From positions 1 through 14,872 of the forward strand of contig JAGBSL010000080.1 in NCBI GenBank assembly GCA_017631875.1: a stretch of DNA of 14,872 bases, given 5' to 3'. Below, piece after piece: positions 7,247 to 14,039 of this stretch. Each line of letters opens with the position of its first letter. The first letter of the stretch is position 1. This DNA is from Bacteroidales bacterium (lineage in GTDB: Bacteria; Bacteroidota; Bacteroidia; Bacteroidales; UBA932). The translations under genes and the position numbers were made by a program. The notes under the pieces are model-generated. The model ran no database searches, was not told where the DNA came from, and saw only the letters and a program-made list of their open reading frames with translations.

Positions 7247-8254
7247 TTACAAATTAAACAGTTTTACATTATCACGGCAAGGTTTGAGATCGCCCTTTTC
7301 TATGGCATGAATGATCTCCACCACCTTGTCATTCATTGGGGTAGGACATCCGACCTTGCGGCCATAGTCAGACACAGCGCCGTTGATCGCATCTACCTCT
7401 GTAAGCTTGCCTTTCTCCAGGTCCTGCAGCATGCTGGCCTTGAGGAGGGCATGCTTGCGTATGGCGATAGGTATGATGAAGAATGAAACAGCCTTCTTTA
7501 CTGCACCCTTATAATCAAGAAGCTTCACGATATCCTTGCCCTGTACCGGCTCGATCCTGATCCCTCCGGCAGCACATACGTCAATGCACTCCTTTATGAG
7601 CGCCTGGACGATACGGCGAGAGTCCTTCGGACCAGCAGCCTCTCCAAATGTGCAGCCCAGGACTGCACTCATGCCGGAGAATGCGGCGTTGATCAGGAGC
7701 TTACTCCAGCGTGTTCCGATGAAGTTCTCCTCTACATCCACGGTTCCCATGGCCTCCAGCATCTGCTTCACCTTGTCGAAATGCTTGTGCTTGTCCGGCG
7801 TGATCGCTCCAAGTGAGAAAGAGAGCGCGTCAGGCTCGCTGGTCAGCTCGCACACTCCCGGCGACTGCATGGTCGCACCCCATGCCACGGTACATCCCAG
7901 CACCCGCTCCTCTCCGAGGATCGATGCTATCTGCACCTCCGGCAGACCGTTCTGGAACGTCACCAGCACCCCGTCCGGTGCAAGGTAGTCCTTCAGCATC
8001 GTCACGACTTCCTTGTTGTTCTGCTGCTTTGTCATCAGGAAGATGACGTCGTATGTGCCTGACATCTGGTCAGGAGTGTATGCCGTCACCTTCTGTGTGA
8101 ATTCCATAGTGCCCACTACATGGGCGCCGTCTGCGTTCAGGGCCTCCACATGGGCCTTGTTGCGGTTGATAAGTTCGATAGGCATTCCTGCCTTTGCTAT
8201 GAATGCTCCCAGTATTGTGCCCAATGATCCGGCACCATATATCGCTGTTCTCAT
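7247..8254 (-). CDS. Ketopantoate reductase family (PanE/ApbA) protein
   Basis: This family uses NADPH to reduce 2-dehydropantoate to pantoate in pantothenate (CoA) synthesis. The 335 residues begin with the Rossmann motif YGAGSLGT (6-13). They also show TKQQN with K76, FQNGLPE with N102, the catalytic-type lysine in WSKLLINA (K185, with N189), and SMLQDLEKGKLTEVDAING (274-292), which carries the substrate-binding Ser and Glu positions. It is longer than the E. coli enzyme (303 residues), with an insert around 245-268 (YKGAVKKAVSFFIIPIAIRK). Many longer family members are annotated only as 2-dehydropantoate 2-reductase-like, so the substrate is not certain. The next gene upstream is an acyltransferase 127 bp away, with a large palindrome between. 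No good own promoter was seen, so cotranscription is possible. Confidence 0.85.
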   Translation of the reverse strand: MRTAIYGAGSLGTILGAFIAKAGMPIELINRNKAHVEALNADGAHVVGTMEFTQKVTAYTPDQMSGTYDVIFLMTKQQNNKEVVTMLKDYLAPDGVLVTFQNGLPEVQIASILGEERVLGCTVAWGATMQSPGVCELTSEPDALSFSLGAITPDKHKHFDKVKQMLEAMGTVDVEENFIGTRWSKLLINAAFSGMSAVLGCTFGEAAGPKDSRRIVQALIKECIDVCAAGGIRIEPVQGKDIVKLLDYKGAVKKAVSFFIIPIAIRKHALLKASMLQDLEKGKLTEVDAINGAVSDYGRKVGCPTPMNDKVVEIIHAIEKGDLKPCRDNVKLFNL

Positions 8255-8275
8255 AAATGAAAGTTAATATTAGTA

Positions 8276-8379
8276 TATAAAGTCATAACTGATTCCGTTG
8301 ACCCCCGCCCCGTACCTTCGGTACTCAGGCACCCCCTGGCCGGGGGTGGCATGTCAACTCCATCAGTCATGACTTTATA
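8276..8379. repeat. Long inverted repeat enclosing repeat B
   Basis: The 27-base arms 8276-8302 and 8353-8379 are inverted copies of each other with 23 of 27 positions matching; both begin or end with TATAAAGTCAT and GTTGAC. The arms bracket the second copy of palindromic repeat B. The outer edge lies 2 bp from the stop codon of the acyltransferase gene, so on the minus-strand transcript the whole segment could fold into one long hairpin with branches. It may be a processing or stability element, a terminator-like structure without a U-tract, or a miniature element with terminal inverted repeats. Confidence 0.75.
8298..8348 (+). repeat. Palindromic repeat B, copy 2
   Basis: On the plus strand it reads TTGACCCCC, then a hairpin GTACC-TTC-GGTAC (8312-8324), then a hairpin CACCCCC-TGGCC-GGGGGTG (8330-8348). 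The order and types of part match copy 1 at 5894-5934 in the opposite orientation, but the stem bases differ and still pair. This supports a structured, selected repeat rather than chance GC-richness. Confidence 0.7.
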
Positions 8380-8381
8380 GT

Positions 8382-9551
8382 TTATCCCATTATATATTTA
8401 CCAATTTTAGGAATGCGGCGGATGATGAGGCTTACAATGGCCGTGAGGACGAAGCCGCACAGTGCGGACGCCACGATCTGCACTGGAGTGGTCCATGCTC
8501 CAAGGCTGCCCTCAAGGCCTATCCCCAACTGGTTCCTGAAGAATCCGCAAACCGGTACAAGTATCAGCAGGTGGGCAAGATAGATGCCGTAACTTGCATT
8601 TGATACCGGCAGCAGAACCTTCTGGTAGAATGAACCTTCCGCCTTGCACTTCTTGAAGAGAAGGATCCATGCTACGGACATCAGAACGACTCCGATGGTG
8701 TCGTTGCACCATGTCGTCTCCCACCATACGGCCATGTCGACCATGCCTCCGACAGGATATGTCCCGCCTGCACTTTCGAATACCCTCCAGAGGAATCCTC
8801 CGAACGAGATCGCAAAGCCGACAAGGAACGACGGCACTGCAATCAGCAGCGTCTTCTTCCATGACAGCTCGCCCACGAACTTACGGAAATACAGACCCAG
8901 CAGCAGATATCCTATGAAGCCGCTGAAGTAGTAGAATGTTCCATATGCATTCCAGCTGGCCTCGCCCCAGAACGGCACGAGAGCCTGGCGAGGAAGTCCT
9001 GACGGGCCGTAGATCACGGTCGGAGCGGTTTCCATATACCAGTCCCTGAAAAGCGGAATCAGCGTAGTGAACAACCATATGCCCAGATAGACCTGGAGTT
9101 CCTTCTTGCCGACCTTCTCAGCCCAAGGCGAGAGGAGAGGCATGAGGAGGTATACTCCGATCAGCATATATACAAACCAGAGGTGGCCTGCACTATAGTT
9201 GAAGTTGAAAAGAAGGTTCTTGAAGTTGACTCCCGGTTCGCCCCATGCGAAGGCATATACGGCAGACCATATCAGGAACGGGATAAGGATGCGCACCGTT
9301 CTTCTGCGGAAGAACTCTCCTGTAGAGTAGTGCAGCGGGAACTGCAGATAGCTTGACGCAATGATGAATAATGGAACGCAGGCGCGTACGACCGAATCGA
9401 AGAATGATGCCCAGAATGCATCTGTCCTGGTCAGGATCAGAGATCCGTCTCCGCCCAGATAGAAGGGCTCCGTGCTGTGTACGATAATAACCATCAGGCA
9501 TGCCGCCACTCTCATCCAGTCTATCCAGACTTCTCTTTTTCTGTTTTTCAT
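8382..9551 (-). CDS. Membrane acyltransferase, acyltransferase-3 family
   Basis: Proteins of this family (OafA/WecH-like) are polytopic inner-membrane enzymes that move acetyl or other acyl groups onto sugars, often surface polysaccharides. The 389 residues show about ten hydrophobic segments. The conserved first helix reads WIDWMRVAACLMVIIVHS (9-26), with R14 and H25 at the positions that are typical for the family. VPLFIIASSYL (59-69), the FFRRRTVRILIPFLIWS block (80-96) and HLWFVYMLIGVYLLMP (123-138) are further signatures. The acceptor cannot be predicted. The ATG at 9551 directly abuts a perfect inverted repeat that overlaps the candidate promoter. The gene diverges from a methyltransferase gene and may be cotranscribed with the ketopantoate-reductase-family gene. 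Confidence 0.9.
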   Translation of the reverse strand: MKNRKREVWIDWMRVAACLMVIIVHSTEPFYLGGDGSLILTRTDAFWASFFDSVVRACVPLFIIASSYLQFPLHYSTGEFFRRRTVRILIPFLIWSAVYAFAWGEPGVNFKNLLFNFNYSAGHLWFVYMLIGVYLLMPLLSPWAEKVGKKELQVYLGIWLFTTLIPLFRDWYMETAPTVIYGPSGLPRQALVPFWGEASWNAYGTFYYFSGFIGYLLLGLYFRKFVGELSWKKTLLIAVPSFLVGFAISFGGFLWRVFESAGGTYPVGGMVDMAVWWETTWCNDTIGVVLMSVAWILLFKKCKAEGSFYQKVLLPVSNASYGIYLAHLLILVPVCGFFRNQLGIGLEGSLGAWTTPVQIVASALCGFVLTAIVSLIIRRIPKIGKYIMG

Positions 9552-9580
9552 ATTTGTGTTGATTGACTATCAACACAAAT
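9552..9580. promoter_or_regulatory. Perfect 12-bp inverted repeat, candidate operator
   Basis: ATTTGTGTTGAT (9552-9563), spacer TGACT, then ATCAACACAAAT (9569-9580). It lies in the 73-bp gap between the divergent acyltransferase and methyltransferase genes and touches the acyltransferase start codon. It overlaps the acyltransferase -7 box and sits near the -33 area of the methyltransferase promoter. A bound repressor could control both genes. Confidence 0.65.
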
Positions 9581-9583
9581 GTA
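9576..9583 (-). promoter_or_regulatory. Candidate -7 box of the acyltransferase gene
   Basis: The minus strand reads TACATTTG, a full TAnnTTTG match. Transcription would start near 9571, inside the inverted repeat, giving a leader of about 20 nt. Only half of the dyad would then be in the RNA, which favours a DNA operator over an RNA hairpin. Confidence 0.55.
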
Positions 9584-9595
9584 ATAAAAAATCTT

Positions 9596-9603
9596 TACTT
9601 TTG
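9596..9603 (+). promoter_or_regulatory. Candidate -7 box of the methyltransferase gene
   Basis: TACTTTTG matches TAnnTTTG. The expected start near 9608 gives a leader of roughly 16 nt before the ATG at 9625. It also shows that ATG codons further upstream in this frame are not used. Confidence 0.6.
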
Positions 9604-9624
9604 CCGAGTTTAAAATCTGACGGT

Positions 9625-10353
9625 ATGAACAATTCGGTATTGAGAGCGTCCGGTGACCCTATGGGAGCGGCGATATATGACTATCACAAGAACGGCAAGG
9701 CTGCCAAACTGAGGGTCTTCTCCTCGCAGTTCGATGAGGATGAGATCCCGGTTGAGGATCTGTTCCGCAGTTTCAAGGACATGCCTGAGCTTGAGCAGGT
9801 GGCCCTGAAGGCCGCGCAGGGCCGTATCCTCGACGTCGGTGCCGGAAGCGGTTGCCACAGCATAGCCCTGACGGCGATGGGTAAGGACGTCATGGCCATA
9901 GACATATCTCCGCTGTCGGTGGAAGTCATGCTCGAAAGGGGAGTGCAGGCCCGTCAGGTCAACTTCTATGACGAGTCCTTTGACGAGAAATTTGACACCA
10001 TCCTCATGCTCATGAACGGAACAGGCATTGTCGGCACCCTCGACATGATGCCGATCTTCTTCACGCGCATCAAGCAGCTGCTCGCTCCGGGCGGAAGCCT
10101 CCTGATCGATTCAAGTGACCTCAAATATCTTTATGAGGAAGAGGATGGAAGCTTCATGATAGACCTCGCTGATGACTACTATGGTCAGATCGACTACCAG
10201 ATGCAGTATAAGAATGTAAAGGGAAAGCCGTTCGACTGGCTCTATGTGGATTTTGACACCCTGTCCTATTACGCAGAAGAGTCCGGCCTGAAGGCCGAAC
10301 TCCTCTATGAAGGCGAGCATTATGATTTCCTTGCAAGGGTAATCTGCCCGTAG
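9625..10353 (+). CDS. Class I SAM-dependent methyltransferase
   Basis: The 242 residues have the Rossmann methyltransferase core: ILDVGAGSGCHS (68-79) binds S-adenosylmethionine, MAIDISPLS (90-98) has the acidic residue D93 for the ribose, and FDTILMLMNGTGI (123-135) is motif IV. LLAPGGSLLIDSSD (152-165) follows. The N-terminal 55 residues (MGAAIYDYHKNGKAAKLRV) resemble a cap seen in small-molecule methyltransferases of Bacteroidota, but the substrate is unknown. The open frame extends upstream to 9472, through the divergent acyltransferase gene; the start at 9625 was chosen because the promoter box ends at 9603 and the conserved sequence begins there. Its last 34 bases overlap the end of convergent glsB. 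Confidence 0.88.
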   Translation: MNNSVLRASGDPMGAAIYDYHKNGKAAKLRVFSSQFDEDEIPVEDLFRSFKDMPELEQVALKAAQGRILDVGAGSGCHSIALTAMGKDVMAIDISPLSVEVMLERGVQARQVNFYDESFDEKFDTILMLMNGTGIVGTLDMMPIFFTRIKQLLAPGGSLLIDSSDLKYLYEEEDGSFMIDLADDYYGQIDYQMQYKNVKGKPFDWLYVDFDTLSYYAEESGLKAELLYEGEHYDFLARVICP

Positions 10354-11288
10354 TCCTCGTCTTTGTAAGAATCTATATATCTTTTCCTCTTTTCATCGTA
10401 GATGTCCGCTACGGTGATTATCATCGCGGTGTCGTAGCAGTCTCCGAAATCCGGGTCGAATGTCGTTCCGAACGTCTTCATCGATGGCGAGAGCCATATG
10501 TATGAATGGATGAGTGGCGGAATAGTGTCTCCAAGTGACTTGACGAAGTTATTGAGGATGAGGTAGTTCTCCTTGTAATCCTCTCCGGTGAACATGTTCT
10601 CGAACATCTGTGCCTGCTCCTGTGTCCATGTCTCAGGATTCTTGGATGTGAGCAGTCCCTCGCGGTCGCCGAAGTACTTGTCAAGGTAGTATACCATCGC
10701 CTTCCTGCTTATCTCCGGGCTTGAGCTGTATATGGTGACCTTTCCCGACAGGTATCTCACGCTAGGGTCCTTCGCGACAAGGCCTCCGATGCCTTCCCAG
10801 AGGTTGTCAAGGGCGAAAAGGGCCTTGCGGCCTGCCTGCGCCGACTGGTATTTCGGCTGGATGAATGCACGAGCCATCTCTATGCAGTACGGAAAATACT
10901 CTTCTATGAACTTCTGTGAGAAGTCAAACAGATGCTCTGTATTTACGTAAGGCTGTCCGTTCTCATGGAAGGAGGCCATCGACCATCTTGTGAATCTGTA
11001 GCCGCCTATGATCTCGTCATCTTCAGGGTTCCATACCACCAGTTGGAAGCATGCCTTGTCGTCAAGGTCGAAGTGGTCCAGGTCGCACTCTGTACCGCTT
11101 CCTCCGCCTACGGCGCGGAAAGCAACCTCGCGCAGACGTCCGATCTCACGGAGCACGTTAGGCGCATTCTCGTTGTTTACGACATATATCTCATTGTTTC
11201 CTCTGGTTGTCCTGCGGAGGAATGTGTCCTGGTTCAGCTCCTTCTTGAGCAGCTCCACGTCAACCGGATCGATAATAGGAATACTCAT
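10320..11288 (-). CDS. glsB: Glycine lipid N-acyltransferase GlsB
   Basis: GlsB joins an acyl-ACP-derived 3-hydroxy fatty acid to the amino group of glycine, giving N-acyl glycine (commendamide) in Bacteroides. The 322 residues belong to the GNAT/OlsB-type N-acyltransferase family: LREVAFR (52-58), an acidic DLDHFDLDD stretch (69-77), IIGGYRFTR (93-101) and EMARAFIQPKYQ (137-148), which matches the 'E.gR..v.p.Y' block of OlsB relatives. Identity rests on these motifs and on the adjacent PlsC-type partner, the arrangement known for glsB/glsA in Bacteroides thetaiotaomicron. It starts 11 bp after glsA, without a Shine-Dalgarno. It ends inside the convergent methyltransferase gene (34-bp overlap), with no terminator seen. 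Amino-acid choice (glycine versus another) is inferred from the lineage. Confidence 0.85.
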   Translation of the reverse strand: MSIPIIDPVDVELLKKELNQDTFLRRTTRGNNEIYVVNNENAPNVLREIGRLREVAFRAVGGGSGTECDLDHFDLDDKACFQLVVWNPEDDEIIGGYRFTRWSMASFHENGQPYVNTEHLFDFSQKFIEEYFPYCIEMARAFIQPKYQSAQAGRKALFALDNLWEGIGGLVAKDPSVRYLSGKVTIYSSSPEISRKAMVYYLDKYFGDREGLLTSKNPETWTQEQAQMFENMFTGEDYKENYLILNNFVKSLGDTIPPLIHSYIWLSPSMKTFGTTFDPDFGDCYDTAMIITVADIYDEKRKRYIDSYKDEDYGQITLARKS

Positions 11289-11299
11289 AACTCTAAAAT

Positions 11300-12145
11300 T
11301 TACATGTTTGGCAGACAGCCGTTGTCCTTTGACAGCTCTTCCACCTTATTCTTTATCTCAGCGGCCCATTCCAGGTCGGTCTTTGACTTGTCCAGCGTAG
11401 TATATGAAATCGGCTTACCGATAGTGATTACAAACTCCTGCCCCCTCTTGTTGAACAGCTCGTCTACCAGGAAGATCATTCCGAGGTTGAACTTCAGCTT
11501 GAGGATCCTGCTGAGCCAGCTGAAGAAGAAGAACCTCCTTGAGTTGAAACCTGAGATATGAAGCGGTACGATGTCCTTCTCATGCTTTCGTGACTGGGTG
11601 ACGAACATCTTCTTCCACGGCATCTCAGTAACCTTTCCCTTGATCTTTCTTGCGCAAAGTCCGGCTGGGAAGACGAGCACCTGCATGTCAGACGAGAACA
11701 TCTCGGCAATCTTCACGCCGAGGTCCCTGCTCTGCTTCGAACTTATGACATTGACCGGCACGAAGAACTCCTTGAGCGGTTTCATGTTCATCAGCAGCTG
11801 GTTTGACGGCACCTTGAATCCGTCCCCATATATCTGGCGGAACAGCGATCCTATTATCAGTGCTTCCGGACCGCCGAGAGGGTGGTTGCAGGCGAAAACG
11901 TATTTCTTGCTCATGTCCAGATTCTCGATTCCACGCACCTTATATGTTATTCCTACATATTTGAGGGCTTCATCGAAGAATTCGGCTCCATGGTAATGCT
12001 CGGCCTTCATGATGCAGTCGTTGATCTCGTCCTGATGTATGCGCCTCTTGAAGAAGTTGACTGCAAAACGAGGAAGCTTTTTAAGTAGCTTCGGACCCAG
12101 GACCTCCTCTACGTTTAGGAGGTAATCAGTTCTGTCCTTTGACAT
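11300..12145 (-). CDS. glsA: Glycine lipid O-acyltransferase GlsA (PlsC-type)
   Basis: GlsA adds the second, ester-linked acyl chain to the hydroxyl of N-acyl glycine, at the cytoplasmic face of the membrane. The 281 residues have a lysophosphatidate-acyltransferase (PlsC) core: CNHPLGGPEALI (86-97) holds the catalytic-type H88, LKEFFVPVNVI (124-134) is the second block, and LVFPAGLCARKIKG (157-170) replaces the usual EGTRS block. Classical PlsC proteins have HX4D; Bacteroidota relatives I recall read NHPLGGLDG, with Asp six residues after His. Here that position is Glu94. The basic segments around 30-36 and 160-180 suit a peripheral membrane protein. It overlaps the permease gene by 20 bp and precedes glsB by 11 bp. 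Confidence 0.85.
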   Translation of the reverse strand: MSKDRTDYLLNVEEVLGPKLLKKLPRFAVNFFKRRIHQDEINDCIMKAEHYHGAEFFDEALKYVGITYKVRGIENLDMSKKYVFACNHPLGGPEALIIGSLFRQIYGDGFKVPSNQLLMNMKPLKEFFVPVNVISSKQSRDLGVKIAEMFSSDMQVLVFPAGLCARKIKGKVTEMPWKKMFVTQSRKHEKDIVPLHISGFNSRRFFFFSWLSRILKLKFNLGMIFLVDELFNKRGQEFVITIGKPISYTTLDKSKTDLEWAAEIKNKVEELSKDNGCLPNM

Positions 12146-13499
12146 AGCTTTTCCTTATTATCATATAGAATATGAATCCTATTGCAATCCATGCGAGCAG
12201 TACCACGCGGCTCTGCTGCGACAGGTATCCTGGCATTCCAGGCACAATGAGCAGTGACAGGAAGAACAGTGAGAACAGGCAGCCTATAATACCGAATATG
12301 AAGTATTTTCTGCTGCCGTTCCTTCTTGCGATTATCGCTGCAGAGGCTGTCGTGTATGCGAATACGATAGCGGCTCCGACGCTGGTCATGTCTACGATCC
12401 ATATGAGGATCTCCCTTCCGAACCATGGGGCGAAGAGGCTTGCCGCCATAGTGAAGAGGATGGCATTCCTCGGTGTGCCGTGCTTAGGTGATATGTGCTC
12501 GAACCATTTAGGAAGGCTTCCTTCCTTGGCCATTGCGTACATCAGACGCGAAGTAGAGATGTAGAACGCGTTCATGCCGGAAATCACGGCGCAGAACATT
12601 GCGATGCCCAGAACAGACAGACCTACGATACCCATGGTGTTGCGTACGACATGTCCGGTCGGCCAGTTGTTCCTTGATGCGAGAAGCTCCTGCCAAGGCT
12701 CGAGTCCCACTGCTGTAACAGTGCAGACTGCAATGTAGAGGAGCGCTGCAATCAGGACGGCGAGAATCATTATGTTGGTGGATTTTCTGTGGCTGAAGTT
12801 GTATTCCTCAGCGCTCTGCGGTATGCAGTCGAATCCGATGAATGCCCATGGGGCCATCGCTACGATACTGAAGACTCCCTTCCACCAATGGCGTCCTTCC
12901 GGGAATCCCGGCGCAAGGTTAGACCAGTCGGAGACGCTCAGAACAAAGAATGTCACAATGCAGATGCATCCTACCAGGGTGAGTGCGATGGCGGTCTGGA
13001 TCCATGCCGCCTGCTTGATGCCCCTGATGTTGATCAGTGCCATTATTATGATGAATGCGGATGCCAGGACCACTTCTCCGGCATATACTTCCCATCCGGC
13101 TACTTCGTAAAGAAGTCCCCACTGGACTATGCCGGGAAAGAGATAGCGGCTTATCAGCGCCAGTGCCGTGGCGTTAAGCGGAATAAGGCTCCAGTAGGCG
13201 AGGATCATACCCCAGCCGCACACAAAGGCATTACGCTTGCCGATCGCCTCTTTTGTGTATACGAATTCTCCTCCGCTGACAGGGAATTTCTTTATCAGAT
13301 AGCCATAGCTGACTGCTATGATAATGATCATGAGGGCTCCGATCATCATGCCGGCTGCAGTGCCGGCAGGGCCTGCCTTTGGCAGGAAGGCGTTGCCGGG
13401 AAGCACGAAGCATCCCCAGCCGATGATGGCTCCTAAGGCTAGTCCCCAGACGTCAATGGGGCGCATTGCCTTCTTGAATTTTCCGGTATTTTGTGACAT
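12126..13499 (-). CDS. APC-family amino acid permease
   Basis: This is a 457-residue inner-membrane transporter of the amino acid-polyamine-organocation superfamily, with about 12 hydrophobic helices. The first helix holds the broken-helix motif GAIIGWGCFVLPG (23-35), where the backbone binds the amino-acid carboxylate. PVSGGEFVYTKEAIG (73-87) and AFIGFDCIPQSAEEY (about 219-233) are the other signatures. A serine/threonine-rich helix with the sequence MNAFYISTSRLMYAMAKEG follows. The substrate is not readable from sequence. It is the first gene of a run with glsA and glsB and overlaps glsA by 20 bp, so one mRNA and coupled translation are likely. A role in supplying glycine or serine for lipid synthesis is inference only. 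Confidence 0.88.
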   Translation of the reverse strand: MSQNTGKFKKAMRPIDVWGLALGAIIGWGCFVLPGNAFLPKAGPAGTAAGMMIGALMIIIIAVSYGYLIKKFPVSGGEFVYTKEAIGKRNAFVCGWGMILAYWSLIPLNATALALISRYLFPGIVQWGLLYEVAGWEVYAGEVVLASAFIIIMALINIRGIKQAAWIQTAIALTLVGCICIVTFFVLSVSDWSNLAPGFPEGRHWWKGVFSIVAMAPWAFIGFDCIPQSAEEYNFSHRKSTNIMILAVLIAALLYIAVCTVTAVGLEPWQELLASRNNWPTGHVVRNTMGIVGLSVLGIAMFCAVISGMNAFYISTSRLMYAMAKEGSLPKWFEHISPKHGTPRNAILFTMAASLFAPWFGREILIWIVDMTSVGAAIVFAYTTASAAIIARRNGSRKYFIFGIIGCLFSLFFLSLLIVPGMPGYLSQQSRVVLLAWIAIGFIFYMIIRKSYVKGQN

Positions 13500-13530
13500 T
13501 TAAGGATAGGTTTTATTCACTAATAATCAG

Positions 13531-13538
13531 CGAAGGTA
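13531..13538 (-). promoter_or_regulatory. Candidate -7 box of the permease-gls operon
   Basis: The minus strand reads TACCTTCG, one base from TAnnTTTG. It would give a leader of about 26 nt before the ATG at 13499. No -33 TTTG was found. Confidence 0.4.
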
Positions 13539-13620
13539 GAAAAAATGTTTGTTAAATTCTTCTTTTATCGGTAAAATGTGACAGCGATCTAGATGAATTT
13601 CTTTGGCGCGATATTTGCTG

Positions 13621-13628
13621 TAATTTCG
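13621..13628 (+). promoter_or_regulatory. Candidate -7 box of the small membrane protein gene
   Basis: TAATTTCG is one base from TAnnTTTG, the same TTCG variant as the divergent box at 13531-13538. It places the transcript start near 13633, downstream of the ATG at 13593, which supports the later start at 13647. Confidence 0.4.
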
Positions 13629-13646
13629 CCCGGAATTGCACATGAC

Positions 13647-13937
13647 ATGTCGAGATTAAAATTAAGATACAGAATATTTCTCCGGAAGACCAAGGCGTGG
13701 CTTGCCGGATTCTCTTTCCGAACAGGGCTCATTGTATTGGGTCTCTGTGTCCTTTTCTATATATTGTCCTTCGCCCAGATGCTTCTGCCGATCAGCACGG
13801 CGCTCAAAGGCACTCTTTGGTTCTGGCTTTTCGGCTTTGCGAAGCTTTTTCAGTATGCGGGCCTTGCCATAATTGGTGTCGAGGGAGTCAAGAGATTGAA
13901 GATGAGGAAAAAACTGAAGGCGGAAGCTGAGAAATAA
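13647..13937 (+). CDS. Small two-helix membrane protein
   Basis: A 96-residue protein with a basic N-terminus (MSRLKLRYRIFLRKTK), a first membrane helix around TGLIVLGLCVLFYILSFAQ, a short linker with LPISTALKG, a second helix around TLWFWLFGFAKLFQYAGLAIIG, and a strongly basic tail (VKRLKMRKKLKAEAEK). The pattern LP-S-K, then a helix, then G-E-(V)-K-K is reminiscent of the small 'transporter suffix' domain proteins, but this is a weak resemblance. The frame is open from an ATG at 13593; the later start is preferred because of the promoter position and because the upstream residues look unrelated. It lies between the divergent permease-gls operon and the rpsF operon. Function unknown. Confidence 0.65.
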   Translation: MSRLKLRYRIFLRKTKAWLAGFSFRTGLIVLGLCVLFYILSFAQMLLPISTALKGTLWFWLFGFAKLFQYAGLAIIGVEGVKRLKMRKKLKAEAEK

Positions 13938-13969
13938 TTTGGTATAACGGATTATTATTCCTATATTTG
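13938..13969 (+). promoter_or_regulatory. Promoter of the rpsF-rpsR-rplI operon
   Basis: TTTG (13938-13941), 20 bp, then TATATTTG (13962-13969): a full match to the Bacteroidota TTTG-N19-21-TAnnTTTG consensus and the best promoter in the window. The predicted start is near 13974, giving a leader of about 65 nt. The -33 box lies directly after the stop codon of the small membrane protein gene. Confidence 0.85.
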
Positions 13970-13971
13970 CA

Positions 13972-14005
13972 GCCCATTTGTGAGACTTACTGCTCGCAGA
14001 TGGGC
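13972..14005 (+). promoter_or_regulatory. 5'-end hairpin in the rpsF leader
   Basis: GCCCATTTGTGAG (13972-13984) can pair with CTCGCAGATGGGC (13993-14005) over 13 bp, two of them G-U in RNA, around the loop ACTTACTG. It begins almost exactly at the predicted transcript start. Many bacteria have an S6:S18-binding leader before rpsF, but the CCG feature I associate with that motif is not clear here. The role could be autoregulation or 5'-end protection. Confidence 0.6.
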
Positions 14006-14039
14006 GCAAATTATTATTAAACAATTAATTACAAACAAA

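Noticed and set aside
9552..9580. Invertible-promoter recombination site
   Set aside because: Only one close-spaced dyad is present with a 5-base spacer; there is no segment to invert and no recombinase gene nearby.
9472..9624. Upstream extension of the methyltransferase frame
   Set aside because: It lies in the divergent acyltransferase gene and across the promoter region; the encoded residues do not resemble the family.
12789..13436. Plus-strand open frame of 215 codons
   Set aside because: It is antisense to the permease gene, is not hydrophobic, and shows no recognisable domain.
13593..13646. Earlier ATG for the small membrane protein
   Set aside because: It precedes the candidate promoter at 13621-13628 and adds residues with no clear relation to the two-helix protein. 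It cannot be fully excluded.
13980..14039. GTG start adding 20 residues to bS6
   Set aside because: The codon lies within the leader hairpin and the ATG at 14040 gives the normal bS6 N-terminus.
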